The notes below the pieces were generated by a model that saw only the letters and a program-made list of their open reading frames with translations, ran no database searches and was not told the DNA's origin. This document shows, piece by piece, positions 38,836-51,643 of a stretch of DNA of 64,000 nucleotides. The stretch covers positions 102,322 to 166,321 of the forward strand of contig NZ_SOEB01000003.1 in the NCBI RefSeq assembly GCF_004365965.1, read 5' to 3'. Within the stretch, counting starts at the first letter, position 1. Each line of letters opens with the position of its first letter. The stretch comes from Rhodovulum visakhapatnamense (lineage in GTDB: Bacteria; Pseudomonadota; Alphaproteobacteria; Rhodobacterales; Rhodobacteraceae). A program made the translations under genes and the position numbers.

Positions 38836-39675
38836 TTGGACCGCCGCCCCCGTTCCTTCTATGTGCTGGCCACCGTCTTCACGCTGTTCCTGCTTTTTCT
38901 GTACGGCCCGACCTTCACCATCGCCATTCTCAGCTTTCAGGGCCCCGAGGGCGGGCTGACCTTCCCGATGCGAGGGGTTTCGCTGCACTGGTTCCGCGAC
39001 CTGTTCGAGCAGCAGGCCGTGGGCGACATCTGGGGCAGCTTCGGGCGGTCCTTCGTGCTGGGGCTGATGGTGATGGTGACGACCGTCGTCGTCTCGGTGA
39101 TGGGCGGGCTTGCCTTCCGCAAGCGCTTTGCCGGGTCGGGGGTGCTGTTCTATCTGGTGGTGACCTCGCTGGTGATCCCCTCGATCCTGGTCTCGCTGGG
39201 GGTCGGGCTGATCTTCAGCCAGTCGGGGCTCGACGTGCACTGGGCCACCTCGGGCTTCGGGTCGCAGTTGACATGGACCCTGCCCTTCGGCCTGCTGATC
39301 ATGTTCGCGGTCTTCAACCGCTTCGACAAAAGCTATGAAGAGGCCGCGCGCGATCAGGGCGCCAGCGCCTGGCAAACGATCCGCCATGTGGTGCTGCCGA
39401 TCATCGCGCCCTCGCTGATCGGGGTGGCGCTGTTCGGCTTTACCCTCTCTTACGACGAATTCGCCCGCACGCTGCTGACCGCGGGCAGCTACAACACCCT
39501 GCCGCTGGAGATCTATGGCATGACCACCAATGTCACGACGCCCGTCATCTTCGCGCTCGGCACGCTGACCACCGCCTTTTCGCTGGTCGTGATCGGCGTG
39601 TTCCTCGCCTCGGTCTGGGCGATGAACCGCCGCCGCGCCCGGCAGGGCTCGGATGCCGGTCAGGGGATGGTCTGA
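38836..39675 (+). CDS. ABC transporter permease, PotC type
   Basis: 279 residues starting at TTG, 1 base after the previous stop and preceded by AAGGAGC. Six helices with the PotC-type pattern: LYGPTFTIAILSFQGPEGG, the EAA loop EEAARDQGASAWQTIRHVVLP, and SYDEFARTLLTAG. It completes the transporter. The racemase-like gene begins 3 bases after its stop. Confidence 0.9.
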   Translation: MDRRPRSFYVLATVFTLFLLFLYGPTFTIAILSFQGPEGGLTFPMRGVSLHWFRDLFEQQAVGDIWGSFGRSFVLGLMVMVTTVVVSVMGGLAFRKRFAGSGVLFYLVVTSLVIPSILVSLGVGLIFSQSGLDVHWATSGFGSQLTWTLPFGLLIMFAVFNRFDKSYEEAARDQGASAWQTIRHVVLPIIAPSLIGVALFGFTLSYDEFARTLLTAGSYNTLPLEIYGMTTNVTTPVIFALGTLTTAFSLVVIGVFLASVWAMNRRRARQGSDAGQGMV

Positions 39676-39678
39676 GCC

Positions 39679-40317
39679 ATGGCCTTCATCGTCATCAACC
39701 CCAATTCCACCGCGGCCATGACCGACTCGATCCTCGCCATGGCCCAGGCCGCGGCCCCGGGCGCAGCCTTCGAGGGCTGGACCTCGACGCTGGCGCCGCC
39801 CGCGATCCAGGGCCCCGCGGATGTCGCCGCCGCGACGCCGCCGCTGCTGGAGCTGGTCACCCAGGCCGCCCGGCGCGGCGCCGAGGGGGTGATCGTGGCC
39901 TGTTTCGACGACCCGGCGCTGGCCGAGGCGCGGGCCTGCGCGCCCTGCCCCGTGATCGGCATCGGTCAGTCCGCCTTTCACAAGGCGGCGCTGCGCGGCT
40001 GGCGGTTTTCCGTCGTGACGACGCTGCCCGCAGCGATCCCGACGGTCGAGGGCAATATCCGGGGCTATGGCCTGTCGCAGCATCTGGGCCGGGTGCGGGC
40101 CAGCAATGTGCCGGTTCTGGCGCTGGAAGAAGACACCGAGGCGGCCTGCGCGCGCGTCGCCGAAGAGGCCGAACGCGCGGTCGCCGAGGATGGCATCGAC
40201 GCGGTGATCCTCGGCTGTGCCGGGATGGCCCGGGTCACCGGACATCTGCGCACCCGGCTGCCGGTGCCGGTGATCGACGGCGTCGAGGCCGCCGCCCGCT
40301 TCATCTCGGTGCTGTGA
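39679..40317 (+). CDS. Asp/Glu/hydantoin racemase family protein
   Basis: 212 residues. The fold is marked by FIVINPNSTAAMTDSI at the N-terminus and two candidate catalytic Cys residues, in VIVACFDDPA (about residue 75) and VILGCAGMA (about residue 179), as in hydantoin racemase and allied enzymes. It racemises or otherwise acts on a chiral amino-acid derivative in the cytosol. As the last gene of the ABC operon it suggests that the imported solute is a hydantoin or related amino-acid derivative rather than a polyamine. Confidence 0.88.
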   Translation: MAFIVINPNSTAAMTDSILAMAQAAAPGAAFEGWTSTLAPPAIQGPADVAAATPPLLELVTQAARRGAEGVIVACFDDPALAEARACAPCPVIGIGQSAFHKAALRGWRFSVVTTLPAAIPTVEGNIRGYGLSQHLGRVRASNVPVLALEEDTEAACARVAEEAERAVAEDGIDAVILGCAGMARVTGHLRTRLPVPVIDGVEAAARFISVL

Positions 40318-40561
40318 GGCGCCAAGAAAAGATCCCTGCCCGCGATCCTCGCGCCGCAGATCGAGGCCGGACCCCGGCGCTGCCCGGCCCCGCTTTCGAA
40401 GGCCGAAGACCGGCGCTCAGTCCCCGGGATAGGGCGGCCTGTCCGGTCCGGGCAGTCCGGGGTGCGTGCCCTGTCCTGGCCGACGGCCGCCACCGCGCGG
40501 TCACAGGCGGTCCGCGCGGCCTCCGGGGCGGCAATGCCGTCCCGACCGAGGGGATGCCGAC
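40318..40561. other. spacer at the start of the pseudogene region
   Basis: No gene or clear signal was seen. This GC-rich stretch links the racemase gene to the first decayed LysR fragment. Confidence 0.6.
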
Positions 40562-40902
40562 CCGTCTAGGATCGGCGCCATTCGGCGGCGGCAGGACGCC
40601 GCAGCGCCATGCGGTTGTGGCCGCGCCCGGATGGGTCGCGCGTCGTGCGGTGCCGCCGACCCCGGCCGATCTGCCGCCTCACGCCTGTCCGCGCGCGCTT
40701 GCCGAACGGGGCGCTCTTCCGCCAGACGCCCGGGCGTGATGGCGAGACCGCGCAACGCGCTGCCAGGGGGCGGCGGCCCCTCGACCGGACCGCAATCGCC
40801 CGGACTGCCGTACCGGACGGCGCGGGCATAGGGGCCTTCATCCGGCAGGACGTCGCCGGGGGTGTCGCCGCAGGCCGGATGGTTCGCCTGCCGGACGACT
40901 GA
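40562..40902 (+). pseudogene. decayed LysR-type regulator, effector-domain fragment
   Basis: Pieces of a LysR ligand-binding domain appear in order but in different frames. First comes VVAAPGWVARRAVPPTPADL with HACPRALAERG (frame ending at 40739). Then GAGIGAFIRQDVAGGVAAGRMVRLPDD (frame ending at 40902) matches the usual GlGI...aaGrLvrlLpd ending. No DNA-binding domain remains upstream. At least one frameshift is needed. Confidence 0.55.
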
Positions 40903-41135
40903 ACCCCGTTTCGGCCTGTACTGTCCCGGCAGGCGCTCCCCTCTGCGGGCGTCACGGCATTTCGCGCCCCGGTCCGCGACGCGACGCGGCGCGGGCAAAC
41001 GGCAATGGCGTGACATGAGGGGCCGCCAAAGGCCGTCGCAATCACGGGAAACATCGAGGCAAAGCCCCATATGACCCGGCGCGGCCCCCGATGAGATGCG
41101 GCGGGCGCCAGGTCCGACCGCCGCCATCCGTCGCC

Positions 41136-41584
41136 TCAGCGCCGCGCGCCCCGGCTGGCCCAGATCACCCCTCCGACAGCGATCGCCACGCCGAGAAGCT
41201 GCGGGACGGCCGGCATGCGTCCGAAGCCCGCGACGATCAGCAGCGCGGCCACCGGCACGAGGTTGAAGAGCACCGATGTCGCGCCCGGGCCCCGCACGCG
41301 GATGCCGATCTGCCAGACGGCGACGGCCAGGGTCGAGCCCGGCCAGCGCCCTCCGGTTCCGGCGCAGCGCCCGCAGCCCCGGGCCATCCGCAGGCCACAT
41401 CCAGACCAGTGTCGCAGAGGCTGCGATGGCAATGCGCCCCGCGACCGCCGTCCAGGGCGGCAAGGTCCCCAAGAGCGATCCGCATCGCCTCGAAATTCGA
41501 GCCCCGGAAAAGCCCGGCCATGGCGCCCAGCCCAAGGGCGCGGCGATCGGCCCGAGGGCGGAAAAAGCTGGCGATGTCGGTCAT
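41136..41584 (-). pseudogene. decayed DMT/EamA-family transporter
   Basis: The start MTDIASFFRPRADRRALGLG runs for about 50 residues, then the reading moves to another frame (TAVAGRIAIAASATLVWMWPADG). The C-terminal part (VLFNLVPVAALLIVAGFGR, LLGVAIAVGGVIWASRG) is a classic EamA ending. The total span is about half a normal EamA gene, so there is an internal deletion as well as frameshifts. It is divergent from the LysR remnant at 41682, a usual regulator/transporter pair. Confidence 0.65.
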
Positions 41585-41681
41585 CGACAGGCTCCGTTCC
41601 AGGTCGCGGACGCTCGGCCATTCCATTTCGATCCAGGATACAGCAAGATCTGCCGACCCGATTTCCAGAAACGGAAAGCAC

Positions 41682-42197
41682 ATGGATCGGCTGAACCGGG
41701 ACGATGTCCGCCTGTTTCTGGCGCTGGCGCGCGAGGGCACGTTGTCGGGCGCCGCGCGGCAACTGGGCCTTGGCGGGGTCGCGATGTCCCGGCGGATCGA
41801 GCGGATGGAACAGGTGATGGAGGTGCCGCCTTTCTTGCGGCATCGGCAGGGGCTCGATCTGACCGATCGGGGCGCGGCCCTTCGTCGGCCGCAAAGCTGG
41901 GCGCGGGCGTCCGGCGGCGACGGACGGCTGATGCTCGGCACTCTCGAGGCGCAGGTCGCGGCGGTCAGGGACGGAACGGGGACCGGCGTGCTGCCGCATT
42001 TCCTGGCACGGCGGCCCGGATTGCGCGTGCTGGCCCCGCCTCTGCCGGACGGAACGAAGATGGAAAGGCCGCTTTTGCCGGTTTCGCACGCCGATCTGGC
42101 CGCGTCCGGGCCGTCGCCGACGCGGTCACGCAGGGCATCGCCAGGGCATCGCCAGGGCATCACCAGAGCCAGGGCGGATCTTGCCGGAAAGGCATGA
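41682..42197 (+). pseudogene. decayed LysR-type regulator with internal deletion
   Basis: The N-terminus is an intact LysR helix-turn-helix (LNRDDVRLFLALAREGTLSGAARQLGLGGVAMSRRIERME in two pieces). After about 70 residues the middle of the gene is missing, and the frame resumes near the C-terminus (AVRDGTGTGVLPHFLARRPGL). A further frame change follows near 42090, where RVRAVADAVTQGI continues in another frame. The length is about 170 residues against about 300 for the family. Confidence 0.65.
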
Positions 42198-42358
42198 TCG
42201 CCGCCCCGCAGCAGCGCCCCTCCTTCCCGAGCCACATGCCGGAAGGCGGGCCGGATCGCAGAGGCCCGCCCATTGAAGAGAGCGGCTCGCGGGGGGGCGG
42301 CGCGCGGGACAGGGTCCGTAACCTTCGGCGGTGTCGAAATGCGTCCCCCCGAGATCGA

Positions 42359-42445
42359 AGGCGCCGCGCCATGGGTCGAGGCCAAGCTCATCGTGCCGAA
42401 GCCGATCTTCGAGACGTCCATCGTACCGGGTTTGCGGGGGTTCAT
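42359..42445 (-). pseudogene. aldo/keto reductase N-terminal fragment
   Basis: About 29 residues (MNPRKPGTMDVSKIGFGTMS and on) match the start of aldo/keto reductases (RKLG..EVS.IGFG.MG). Nothing beyond is recognisable. It is a short relic at best. Confidence 0.4.
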
Positions 42446-42449
42446 GCGG

Positions 42450-43156
42450 GTCGCCTTCACGAATGCGCGGGTCAGGCCCCGCGACGGCCGGCGGCGCCCG
42501 GCACGGCCCGCCAGGCGCGTTTCACGATCCGATCGGCCGGGCGCATGCCTGCGATGCCGCGGCCGGACGTGCCGTCGCGCCCGCCTGCCCAACCGGTGCC
42601 CGACCTGTCCCGGATCGCAGACGGTCCACGCGCAAGGACCCGCGCCGATGATCGCCCGAAAGCAGAAGAGCCTCATCTCCCTGACATATGAATGGCCACG
42701 GCACGCGCAGGATACCCGCCGCGCCGCTCCCGCCCGACCGGTACTTTCTGGAAATCTTCCCTATCTGCCATCTGTCGATGATGAGATCTCAGGGGCTCTT
42801 CGGACTGGACCCGGGACCGGCAAGCGGAGCCGCGCTTTCCTGAACCGGCCGGGGCATCTCCGCGGCCGGGCAAGGTTTCGCCCCGGGACCGATCCTGCCC
42901 CGCCCGCTGCTCTTCTCCCGGCCGAGGACCGGACCCGCCAGCGGCGCGCGGTCCTTGCCGTCGTACCGGCCACCCGCAGGACGATCATCCCGGACACCTC
43001 CCTCGTGATCACCCGCCGTCCCGGTCTCCGCGATGGCCTCGGCTGCGCGCCGACCGGGCTCAGCCGGGTGCAGACCGCCTGCAGGCCAGGCTTCGGCAGC
43101 TTCATGACGGTCGGCGCGCGGGCGGGCGCCACCTGCCACAGCCGAAGCCCGGGCAC
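42450..43156. other. GC-rich stretch without a recognisable gene
   Basis: Open frames exist on both strands but none shows a protein motif or normal composition. It lies between recognisable pseudogenes and is probably older debris. Confidence 0.5.
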
Positions 43157-44384
43157 TCAAGGTCCTGAAAGCGGGGCCGAACCAGCGGACCGGCGGAAAA
43201 TCGACCGCCGGATCGTCCCATGCACCCCGAAATCTCCGTCGGCGACCTGGGTGACGCTGAAATCGGCGGCGACGGACAACAGGGCATGGGCGTCGTCTTC
43301 AGTCAGTCCGTGGACGTCCATCGGGAAACGCCGCCCCTGGCGGAAGGCAGTGCGCAAGGCATGATCCACCGAAGAGCGCGTGTAGACATCGGTCTGGGCG
43401 CTGCGGCCGAGAGCGCGCAGGTGGTTTCAGAAACCGAAGCTCTGGATCGCCCAGGCCTCGGGCGTCTCGATGACGGGCGCGGTCAGGCCGCGCACCTCGG
43501 GGACCGTGTCGGTTCCTGCCTTGTGCAATCTCAGGCGGATCGTGCCGGTCAGCGACATCTCGAGCCCGATGCCGTTGCTCTCGCCCTGGCTGAAATGGCC
43601 CTCCCCGATGGACCGCAGCGCGCCCTCGACCGCGACGGGCAGATGGATGCGGGCGCCGGGACCGGCGCGCCGGTTGTCGATTTTGCCGCCGAAATAGCCC
43701 GGCGACATCGCTCGGGGCAGGTCCTGCATCGCCAGCCGCGTGTCGGTGGCGGCCGTGACCCGCCGGAAATGCATGACCTGGACGGGCGTCATCCTGCCAT
43801 CGTCGAAATCCGCCTCCTGCAAGAGCGCCCCGCACAGCACGTCCAGCAAGGTGCCTTCGCTGGCGGCAAGATCCTGCGGCGTCAGCGCGCCGAACTGCGC
43901 GCCGAGAACCGACAGCACCGTCCGCGTCCTATTGGCGGCCACCGACCCGCCCGGCACCAACGGCCGCGCCAGCCGCTGTCGGCCGAGCCGGGTCGAGACG
44001 CAGTCGGGCGGCAGATCGAGAAGGACCGCCCTGGCATCGCCCGACCGGCGCAGGCACCGGTCGACGCCCGGGTCGAGCACCGCAAGATCGTTCCGGGCGA
44101 AGTCCTGTATGCGGGGCCCACGGAAAGGACGCCCCGGCTGCGCAGCGTCAGCACCGCAAGCAACGCCCCGGACCGCGACCGGACCGCACCGGACCGCACC
44201 GGGGCGGATCTCCTGCGCGGGGGCGACGAGCCGCGCGAGACGCTCGCCGCTTGGCGGCCTCGGGACGCCGAGCGTGGCGGTCAGCGCAGCCATGCCGCGC
44301 ACGCCAAAGCGCCGCGCGCGCCGCCTCGGCAGCCTCGGGCAGCGTCGACGGATTCAGATGATCGGGGTCCAAAGCCCTGTCCAT
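43157..44384 (-). pseudogene. chimeric pseudogene: AraC-type regulator fused to formamidase C-terminal half
   Basis: Reading leftward on the minus strand, the first part (start near 44384, MDRALDPDHLNPSTLPEA) is an AraC-type regulator with several frameshifts. Its best segment is LLDVLCGALLQEADFDDGRM with TPVQVMHFRRVTA. Its DNA-binding domain is gone. At about 43710 the same frame switches to acetamidase/formamidase: GYFGGKIDNRRAGPGARIHL, GLEMSLTGTIRLRLHKAG, VIETPEAWAIQSFGF. After another frameshift near 43427 it ends with DDAHALLSVAADFSVTQVADG and DFGVHGTI. A deletion joined two genes, then the product decayed. Confidence 0.7.
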
Positions 44385-44721
44385 TCCGCGACCGGCCTAG
44401 CGCAGCAGCGGCCGCCCGCTGCCGGAAATCCGGGGGGAGGCGGGCCGGTTTCCGTCCATATTCCTCGGTTTTATGCGGCTGTGTCGGCAAGCGCTTTCCC
44501 GCATGGGCACAAACTGTCGCCCGGAGGCGCAGCCCTCCTGCGGCGGCGGTCCGGCAGGGCGGCGGGCAGCCCCCGCCCCCCCTTGCGATGGCGCGGCTTT
44601 CCGCCGCCCGGAGCGGAAGGCCCGGGCGCCCTGCCCCCGGCCGGGCGCGCTTGCCAAAACCGGGCCGCCGCCGCCAACCGAGCCTGCCCGCGCCAGACAT
44701 TCCCCAACAGGAGAGACGATC

Positions 44722-45857
44722 ATGTGTCGTGGAGCCGATGTGACCTGCCCCGATTTCAAGGCGCATTTCCGGCAGTTCAAGGAAGAGATCACCCCCGGAC
44801 GGCGCGGGCTGCTGGGCGCAGGCATGTTCGGCGCGCGCGGGCCGATCGCGGCGGGGGCGACCGGCGAAGGCGACCGGCGGGCTTTCGCTGGTGACGCCCG
44901 CGCTGGCGCAGACGAGTGCCGGAAAGGTGCCCGCGCCCCCCTCCTATCGCCATCTTCCGGCCAATGCCGATACGGTCCGCTGGGGATGTTTCAGCACGAC
45001 GCTGACGCCCCGGGTCGAGATCGACAGCGCCGGCATCGTGACCATCGAGACGCTGACCCATCCCGCGGCCGACGACCTGGAACGCATGGTTCAGGGCGAT
45101 CAGGGCGCGGAAAGCGTCTATCTCTGGACGACGGACAGGAAGGGCGTCGACCGCCGGGGCGCGGGATCGACCGATCCGGCGGTCTGCAAGGTGGGGTCCG
45201 GCGACGGTCGGGGCGTGCATATCCTTACCGGCCCGGTCCATGGGCGGGGCGCCAAGCCGGGCGACGTTCTCGAGCTCCGCATCCTCGATTGCGTGCCGCG
45301 TCCCGGCGCCAATCCGGATTTCGCGGGCAAGAGCTTCGGGTCGAACGCGGCCGCCTGGTGGGGCTATCATTACAACGACATGCCGGGCGGCTCGAAACGC
45401 GAGGTCATCACGATCTATCGGGTCGATGCCACCGGCGACAAAAGCCGGGCCAAGGCGGTCTGCAATTTCAGATGGGGTCCCCAGACCGACCCGTTCCGCG
45501 TCACCCGTCCGACCATCGACTATCCAGGCGGGCCGGTCGACCATGCGCTGACCGACTTCACTTTCAACGTCCTGAAAGGCATCCGCATTCCGATCCGGCC
45601 GTATTTCGGCACGCTCGGCGTGGCCCCGGCCGAGGCCGATTTCGTCGACTCGGTGCCGCCCAGCCATACCGGCGGCAATGTCGACAAATGGCCCATCGGC
45701 AAGGGCGCGATCATGTATTCCCCGGTCTCGGTCGAGGGCGCGCTGCTGTCGGTCGGCGTCGATTTCGGGATCACGCCGGTGGCCGACGGCAACTGGGGCG
45801 TCCATGCCATCGTGCCATGCCATCGTAAAGAAGGACACCTTCTCGGGCCGCGCCTGA
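44722..45857 (+). pseudogene. acetamidase/formamidase family pseudogene
   Basis: It starts at an ATG with AGGAG upstream and a Tat-like ITPGRRGLLGAGMFGA. A +1 frameshift near 44870 leads to GGLSLVTPALAQTS and a long, well-conserved formamidase body (YRHLPANADTVRWG, GVHILTGPVHGRG, GKSFGSNAAAWWGYHYND, RIPIRPYFGTLGVAP, PIGKGAIMYSPVSVEGALLSVG). About 110 residues are then missing: the first LLSVG runs directly into VDFGITPVADGNWGVHAIV, which normally follows a second SVG far downstream. A 13-bp tandem duplication at 45802-45826 shifts the last residues out of frame; the old stop is 45855-45857. Confidence 0.8.
45802..45826 (+). repeat. 13-bp tandem duplication disrupting the formamidase 3' end
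   Basis: CCATGCCATCGTG is followed directly by CCATGCCATCGTA. Removing one copy restores HAIVKKDTFSGRA and the stop, so this is a recent slippage mutation. Confidence 0.8.
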
Positions 45858-45912
45858 TCGGCGCCCGCCCCCCCCCTTTCCGAACGATGGCCCGGCACGG
45901 GGGGGGCTTGCG

Positions 45913-45994
45913 GCGGGTCCGCCTGCCGCAAGGATGCCCCCGGGACATGGCCGATATACTCGGCCGCCCGCGCAATGCGCCGGCCGTCCCTGTC
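45913..45994 (-). pseudogene. possible AraC helix-turn-helix fragment
   Basis: DRDGRRIARAAEYIGHVPG followed by ASLRQAD resembles the start of an AraC DNA-binding domain (DpRIarAleYIhaHpgepLsladLA). Only about 27 residues are recognisable. It may be the domain missing from the AraC chimera or an unrelated relic. Confidence 0.35.
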
Positions 45995-46146
45995 GCCGAT
46001 GCCGGGCCTGCTGTGCCCGCGGACCGACAGGCGAGGCCCTGCCCGCCCGACTGCAGCCCCGTCCCCAAAGCCCGGCGCAGGACGGAGCGGTCGGTCCCCG
46101 GCGGTCGCGGCACCAGGCATGCCGCGCATCCGCCGCAAGGCCCCTG

Positions 46147-47939
<1,793 letters not shown>

Positions 47940-48650
47940 ATGCCTGAAACGCCGAACCTCGTTGACGCGCTGTTGCGCCTGCCCGATCCCGACGCGCTGG
48001 TCCCGGCCAGGCGCAGCTCCCATGCGCCGCGCATCCTGATCCTTTATGGCTCGCTGCGCGAGCGCAGCTACTCGCGCCTCGCCGCCGAGGAGGCCGCGCG
48101 CATTCTCGAACGTTTCGGGGCCGAGATCCGGGTCTTCGACCCGCGCGACCTGCCCTTGCCCGACAGCGTCGAGGCCGACCACCCGAAGGTCGCAGAGCTG
48201 CGCGCCCTGGTCGAGTGGTGCGAGGGCATGGTCTGGTCCTCGCCCGAACGCCATGGCGCCATGACTGCCATCATGAAGGCGCAGATCGACTGGATTCCGC
48301 TGTCGCTGGGCTCGGTGCGCCCGACCCAGGGCAAGACGCTGGCGGTGATGCAGGTTTCCGGCGGCTCGCAAAGCTTCAACACGGTCAATCAGCTGCGCGT
48401 GCTCGGGCGCTGGATGCGCCTGCTGACCATCCCCAACCAGTCCTCCATCGCCAGGGCCTGGGCCGAATTCGACGAGGCCGGACGGATGAAGCCGTCGCCC
48501 TATTACGACCGCATCGTCGACGTGATGGAGGAACTGATGAAGTTCACGCTTCTGACGCGCGACATCCGCGGCCATCTGGCCGACCGCTACTCGGAGCGCA
48601 AGGAAAGCCATGCCGAGCTGTCGGCCCGGGTGAACCTGAAGACCCTTTAG
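47940..48650 (+). CDS. arsH: ArsH, NADPH-dependent FMN reductase (organoarsenical resistance)
   Basis: 236 residues, the usual ArsH length. ArsH oxidises trivalent organoarsenicals and reduces quinones with NADPH and FMN. The FMN phosphate loop [18 protein letters not shown] and the second FMN segment [20 protein letters not shown] are ArsH-specific. The C-terminus [15 protein letters not shown] fits. The start at 47940 has AAGGA 8 bases upstream; an earlier in-frame ATG at 47892 lacks one. No arsR, arsC or arsenite pump is nearby, so it stands alone. Confidence 0.93.
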   Translation: MPETPNLVDALLRLPDPDALVPARRSSHAPRILILYGSLRERSYSRLAAEEAARILERFGAEIRVFDPRDLPLPDSVEADHPKVAELRALVEWCEGMVWSSPERHGAMTAIMKAQIDWIPLSLGSVRPTQGKTLAVMQVSGGSQSFNTVNQLRVLGRWMRLLTIPNQSSIARAWAEFDEAGRMKPSPYYDRIVDVMEELMKFTLLTRDIRGHLADRYSERKESHAELSARVNLKTL

Positions 48651-48985
48651 GCCGGCACCGGCGGAAACGGTCGGTTCCGGCAGGTTCGCCGGTCGGCCGA
48701 AGGCGCGACGGAAAGGGGTCGATGCGTCGGGAGTCCCTGCGAGGCAAAGCGCCCCCCCCCCGGCGCCCCGGATGGCTCGGCTTCCCCCGGGGGCTTCCAG
48801 CGGACAGAGGCCCGGGGATCTGTGCGATCCGACGCGGCAGTCGCCCGCTGCGCCGATCGGCGATCCGCCGGTCCGCGGCGCCTTCGGACAAAGAGGCGTT
48901 ATATCGGACGCCAGGCATTCAACGGGCAACCGCAGTGCCGTTCGCCGAGACGGCCCGATGCAAGATCCCGAAAGCCCTTGCGGCC
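48651..48985. other. gap between arsH and the convergent NDUFS4-like gene
   Basis: 335 bases with no gene or clear terminator. It is GC-rich, with a run of C near 48751. Confidence 0.55.
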
Positions 48986-49297
48986 TCAGTGGGTCCAGGC
49001 GCCGCGGCGGTTGACCGCGAAATTCTCGGAATAGCCCATCGGCCGGACATTCGGCGCACGCTTCTTCGGGCGCAGCACCACCGCGTCGATGCCATGGCGG
49101 CGGGCGTAATCCTCGGCGGCCCCGCGGGTTTCGAAGCGCAGGCGCACCTGCGACTGGGTGTCGTCCGAACTGGTCCAGCCCATCAGCGGATCGAGCTCGC
49201 GCGGGCTTTGCGGGCCGAAATCCAGCACCCAGTGATGGGTTTTGGCCTGACCCGACTGCATCGCGGTCTTGGCGGGCTGATAAATGCGGGCACGCAT
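48986..49297 (-). CDS. complex I accessory subunit, NDUFS4-like (ETC complex I subunit)
   Basis: 103 residues, the alphaproteobacterial homologue of mitochondrial NDUFS4, bound to the hydrophilic arm of NADH dehydrogenase. Family hallmarks are [51 protein letters not shown] and the C-terminal [14 protein letters not shown]. The start at 49297 is chosen because GGGAG lies 8 bases upstream; an ATG two codons earlier is only 2 bases from it. It is divergent from uvrB. Confidence 0.92.
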   Translation of the reverse strand: MRARIYQPAKTAMQSGQAKTHHWVLDFGPQSPRELDPLMGWTSSDDTQSQVRLRFETRGAAEDYARRHGIDAVVLRPKKRAPNVRPMGYSENFAVNRRGAWTH

Positions 49298-49453
49298 CGG
49301 CATGTCTCCCTTCCGGGTTCTCTCTTCGTTGCTGTTATGGGGGCTCGGACGGCGCCTTGCAAGAGCCTGCATACCGCAGGATACCGCCCTGCCCCCTTGA
49401 TCCCCGCCCGGCCCGGGACAAATCTGGGAAGCCAGTTCCCGGGAATCGCCGCC

Positions 49454-51639
<2,186 letters not shown>

Positions 51640-51643
<4 letters not shown>

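Noticed and set aside
40501-41535. 344-codon minus-strand open frame
   Set aside because: Only a short part carries DMT-transporter sequence; the rest has no motif and runs antisense to the LysR relic.
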